This document shows positions 39,421 through 40,764 of a stretch of 40,764 bases of DNA, piece after piece. Origin of the DNA: a virus; IMG/VR virus record IMGVR_UViG_3300048930_000067, positions 1 to 40,764 of that record; one strand, given 5' to 3'. The position numbers and the translations under genes are program-made. The notes beneath the pieces are model-generated. The model did no database searches. It saw nothing but the letters and a program-made list of their open reading frames with translations, and was not told the origin of the DNA. Position 1 is the first letter of the stretch, and each line of letters begins with the position of its first letter.

Positions 39421-39795
39421 ATGCTAAAGAAAACACATGACCTTTCGACTGGCCTAGGTCGACTTGCCAGGCTTACAGACGATCTCAAGTTCGTGCCTAA
39501 GAACGAATTCGATCTTGAGTCGTGGGACTGCGGAACGACAGCTTGTGCAGTTGGCTGGGCTTGTCGCATGGAGTGGGCTCAGGACTTAGGTCTGCATTTG
39601 CGTGAAGAGTTCTATCCGCAGTATAACAATTTCTCAGGAATGGTTGCAGCAGCTGCATTCTTCAGATTAGCTTTCAAAGAAGCAGAGGAACTGTTCTGTC
39701 CGTTGACGGCAGCTCAGAACGGAAGATCCTGCACCAACATTGACACCCAGATATCCTACATGCAAGACTTCCTGAAGAAGAAGGGATACTACTGA
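39421..39795 (+). CDS. Conserved small phage protein (CGTTACAVGWA type)
   Basis: A 124-residue protein. FDLESWDCGTTACAVGWACR near residue 30 and a later AAAFFRLAFKEAEELF are marks of a recurrent phage and bacterial small-protein family of unknown function. AAAAGGAGAAAGAAA precedes the ATG. The end abuts the FAD protein start, so the two are translated together. Confidence 0.7.
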   Translation: MLKKTHDLSTGLGRLARLTDDLKFVPKNEFDLESWDCGTTACAVGWACRMEWAQDLGLHLREEFYPQYNNFSGMVAAAAFFRLAFKEAEELFCPLTAAQNGRSCTNIDTQISYMQDFLKKKGYY

Positions 39796-40703
39796 TGCAG
39801 ATCATTGGAGCAGGATTGGCAGGTCTGTTGGCAGCACGCTTGCTCCAGCACAGAAAGCCTGTGATCTACGAAAAGCAAACCGAGTTGCCCAACAATCATT
39901 CTGCTGTGCTGCGTTTCCGTTCATCGGTCGTGTCTGACGCAACACGCATTCCGTTCAAGCGCGTTCACATGATCAAGACGACACTGCCATGGCGCAATCC
40001 TGTGGCAGACTCTCTGGCCTACTCCAAGAAGAACACAGGTTTCTACCGCTCAGACAGATCCATCAACGCAGGCACTGTATCTGCTGAGCGGTTCATCGCT
40101 CCACCTGACCTGATTGCACAACTGGCCAAGGATCAGAACTTCGTTTTCAATCATGATGCGTCGGTATGTCTCAAGGAAGATGGACCCAAGATCTCGACTA
40201 TGCCTATGCCGACCTTGATGAAGTTGCTGGAATATCCGCACCGCGACAAAGTTGACTTCGGCTACTATCCTGGTGTCAATGTGCGGGCACATCTGGCCTC
40301 AACTGATGCTTATGTCTCTGTGGTCGTGCCTTGCCCGAGTTACCCATTCTCACGTGTATCAATCACTGGCGACGAGCTCATCATCGAGTGTCCTGGCATG
40401 AATGAGGAGCTGCCCTATGAAACTCAAAAATGGATCCTCGACCGAGCTCTTGACATCCTGGGCTACCCACTGGACCTAGCCTCTGGCGTCACCAGCAAGC
40501 GCCAGACCTACGCCAAGATCTTGAACATACCGGAAGGCATCCGCCGGCACTTCATTTATTGGGCCACGCAGGAGCACCGAGTTTACTCCCTGGGACGTTT
40601 TGCCACTTGGCGTCCTGGGTTGCTGCTTGATGATCTCGTCAACGACATCAATCAGATCGACAAGTGGCAGGATGATGATTATTCGAGGGTGATGAAACGA
40701 TGA
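39795..40703 (+). CDS. FAD-dependent oxidoreductase-like protein
   Basis: A 302-residue protein. The Rossmann start IIGAGLAGLLAARLL (G5-x-G7-x-x-G10) ends with Glu26 (VIYEK), which should hold the FAD ribose. LPNNHSAVLRFRSSVVSD, then FYRSDRSINAGTVSAERFIA follow. Phages carry members of this group near nucleotide genes; the substrate is not known. It overlaps the next gene (thyX-like) by four bases, so a joint nucleotide-related task is likely. A flavoprotein is surprising in a phage unless it modifies DNA precursors or RNA. Confidence 0.65.
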   Translation: MQIIGAGLAGLLAARLLQHRKPVIYEKQTELPNNHSAVLRFRSSVVSDATRIPFKRVHMIKTTLPWRNPVADSLAYSKKNTGFYRSDRSINAGTVSAERFIAPPDLIAQLAKDQNFVFNHDASVCLKEDGPKISTMPMPTLMKLLEYPHRDKVDFGYYPGVNVRAHLASTDAYVSVVVPCPSYPFSRVSITGDELIIECPGMNEELPYETQKWILDRALDILGYPLDLASGVTSKRQTYAKILNIPEGIRRHFIYWATQEHRVYSLGRFATWRPGLLLDDLVNDINQIDKWQDDDYSRVMKR

Positions 40704-40764
40704 ACGTACAACTGATCGACTACACAGGCAAAGGTCAGGCAGATCCAGCTGAGTATGCTGCAGC
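40700..40764 (+). CDS. thyX: Probable flavin-dependent thymidylate synthase, N-terminal part only
   Basis: Only 21 residues are in the window: MNVQLIDYTGKGQADPAEYA, then A. The I-x-Y-T-G-K-G opening is the well-known start of phage ThyX proteins. If correct, it makes dTMP from dUMP with FAD and methylenetetrahydrofolate. With the B12 reductase it would complete dNTP supply. The call depends on a short N-terminus. Confidence 0.55.
   Translation, partial: MNVQLIDYTGKGQADPAEYAA

Noticed and set aside
39150-39569. Minus-strand frame opposite the structured gap
   Set aside because: It runs through the real plus gene at 39421 and has no ribosome site; a Phe/Ser-rich shadow.

Overview
The window is part of a tailed bacteriophage genome (Caudoviricetes). 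The evidence is the classic virion set on one strand (terminase small and large subunits, portal, scaffold-like protein, major capsid protein, head-tail adaptors, fibres, holin, endolysin) facing a nucleotide-metabolism and replication arm on the other. A P22-type portal, gp4-like adaptors, a beta-propeller-like nozzle candidate and no tape-measure or sheath gene suggest a short-tailed (podovirus-like) particle. The sequence does not name the host. A Gram-negative host fits the lipoprotein signal and the lysis genes. A class II, B12-dependent reductase implies cobalamin in the host or its surroundings.

Left arm (about 1-29074, minus strand, read right to left). It opens with a NusG/RfaH-like regulator, followed by terS, a membrane protein, terL, a Gp49-like gene, a lipoprotein, the portal, a basic Gly-Gly-motif protein, two small genes (one apparently frameshifted), a GroES-like co-chaperonin, scaffold, decoration and major capsid genes. 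Next come adaptors, a collagen-like fibre, a DUF4376 protein, two tandem glycine-rich fibres, a glycosyltransferase, endolysin, holin, a second adaptor, fibres, a nozzle-like protein, a GNAT acetyltransferase, a large internal virion protein and a SleB-like hydrolase. Most joints are ATGA or TGATG overlaps, so this looks like one coupled late operon, punctuated by hairpins near the capsid genes.

Centre (29075-29677). A gene-free, AT-rich divergent region holds a nested inverted repeat of about 180 bp with strand-segregated purines and pyrimidines. It is the best candidate here for an origin or divergent control region. An 11-bp palindrome (AAAACWGTTTT) sits on both sides of it and occurs once more, at 37366, ahead of another transcription unit.

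Right arm (29678-40764, mostly plus strand). It carries two small genes, a class II ribonucleotide reductase split by an HNH-containing intein placed exactly before its catalytic NPCGE cysteine, a TOPRIM/SF3 primase-helicase, a run of very small overlapping genes (several membrane proteins of 26-75 residues), a three-gene minus-strand island (36446-37295) that collides with a plus-strand membrane gene, a coiled-coil protein, a candidate ssDNA-binding protein, a structured 330-base gap, an FAD oxidoreductase and the start of what looks like thyX. The reductase, the oxidoreductase and ThyX together point to self-sufficient dNTP supply.

Most noteworthy unexplained signals: the recurrent A-x-G-G-x-V motif in at least four structural proteins, the shared 11-bp palindrome, the nested inverted repeat, a set of perfect hairpins, a 32-residue ORF resembling the N-terminus of the adjacent fibre, and the structured gap before 39421.
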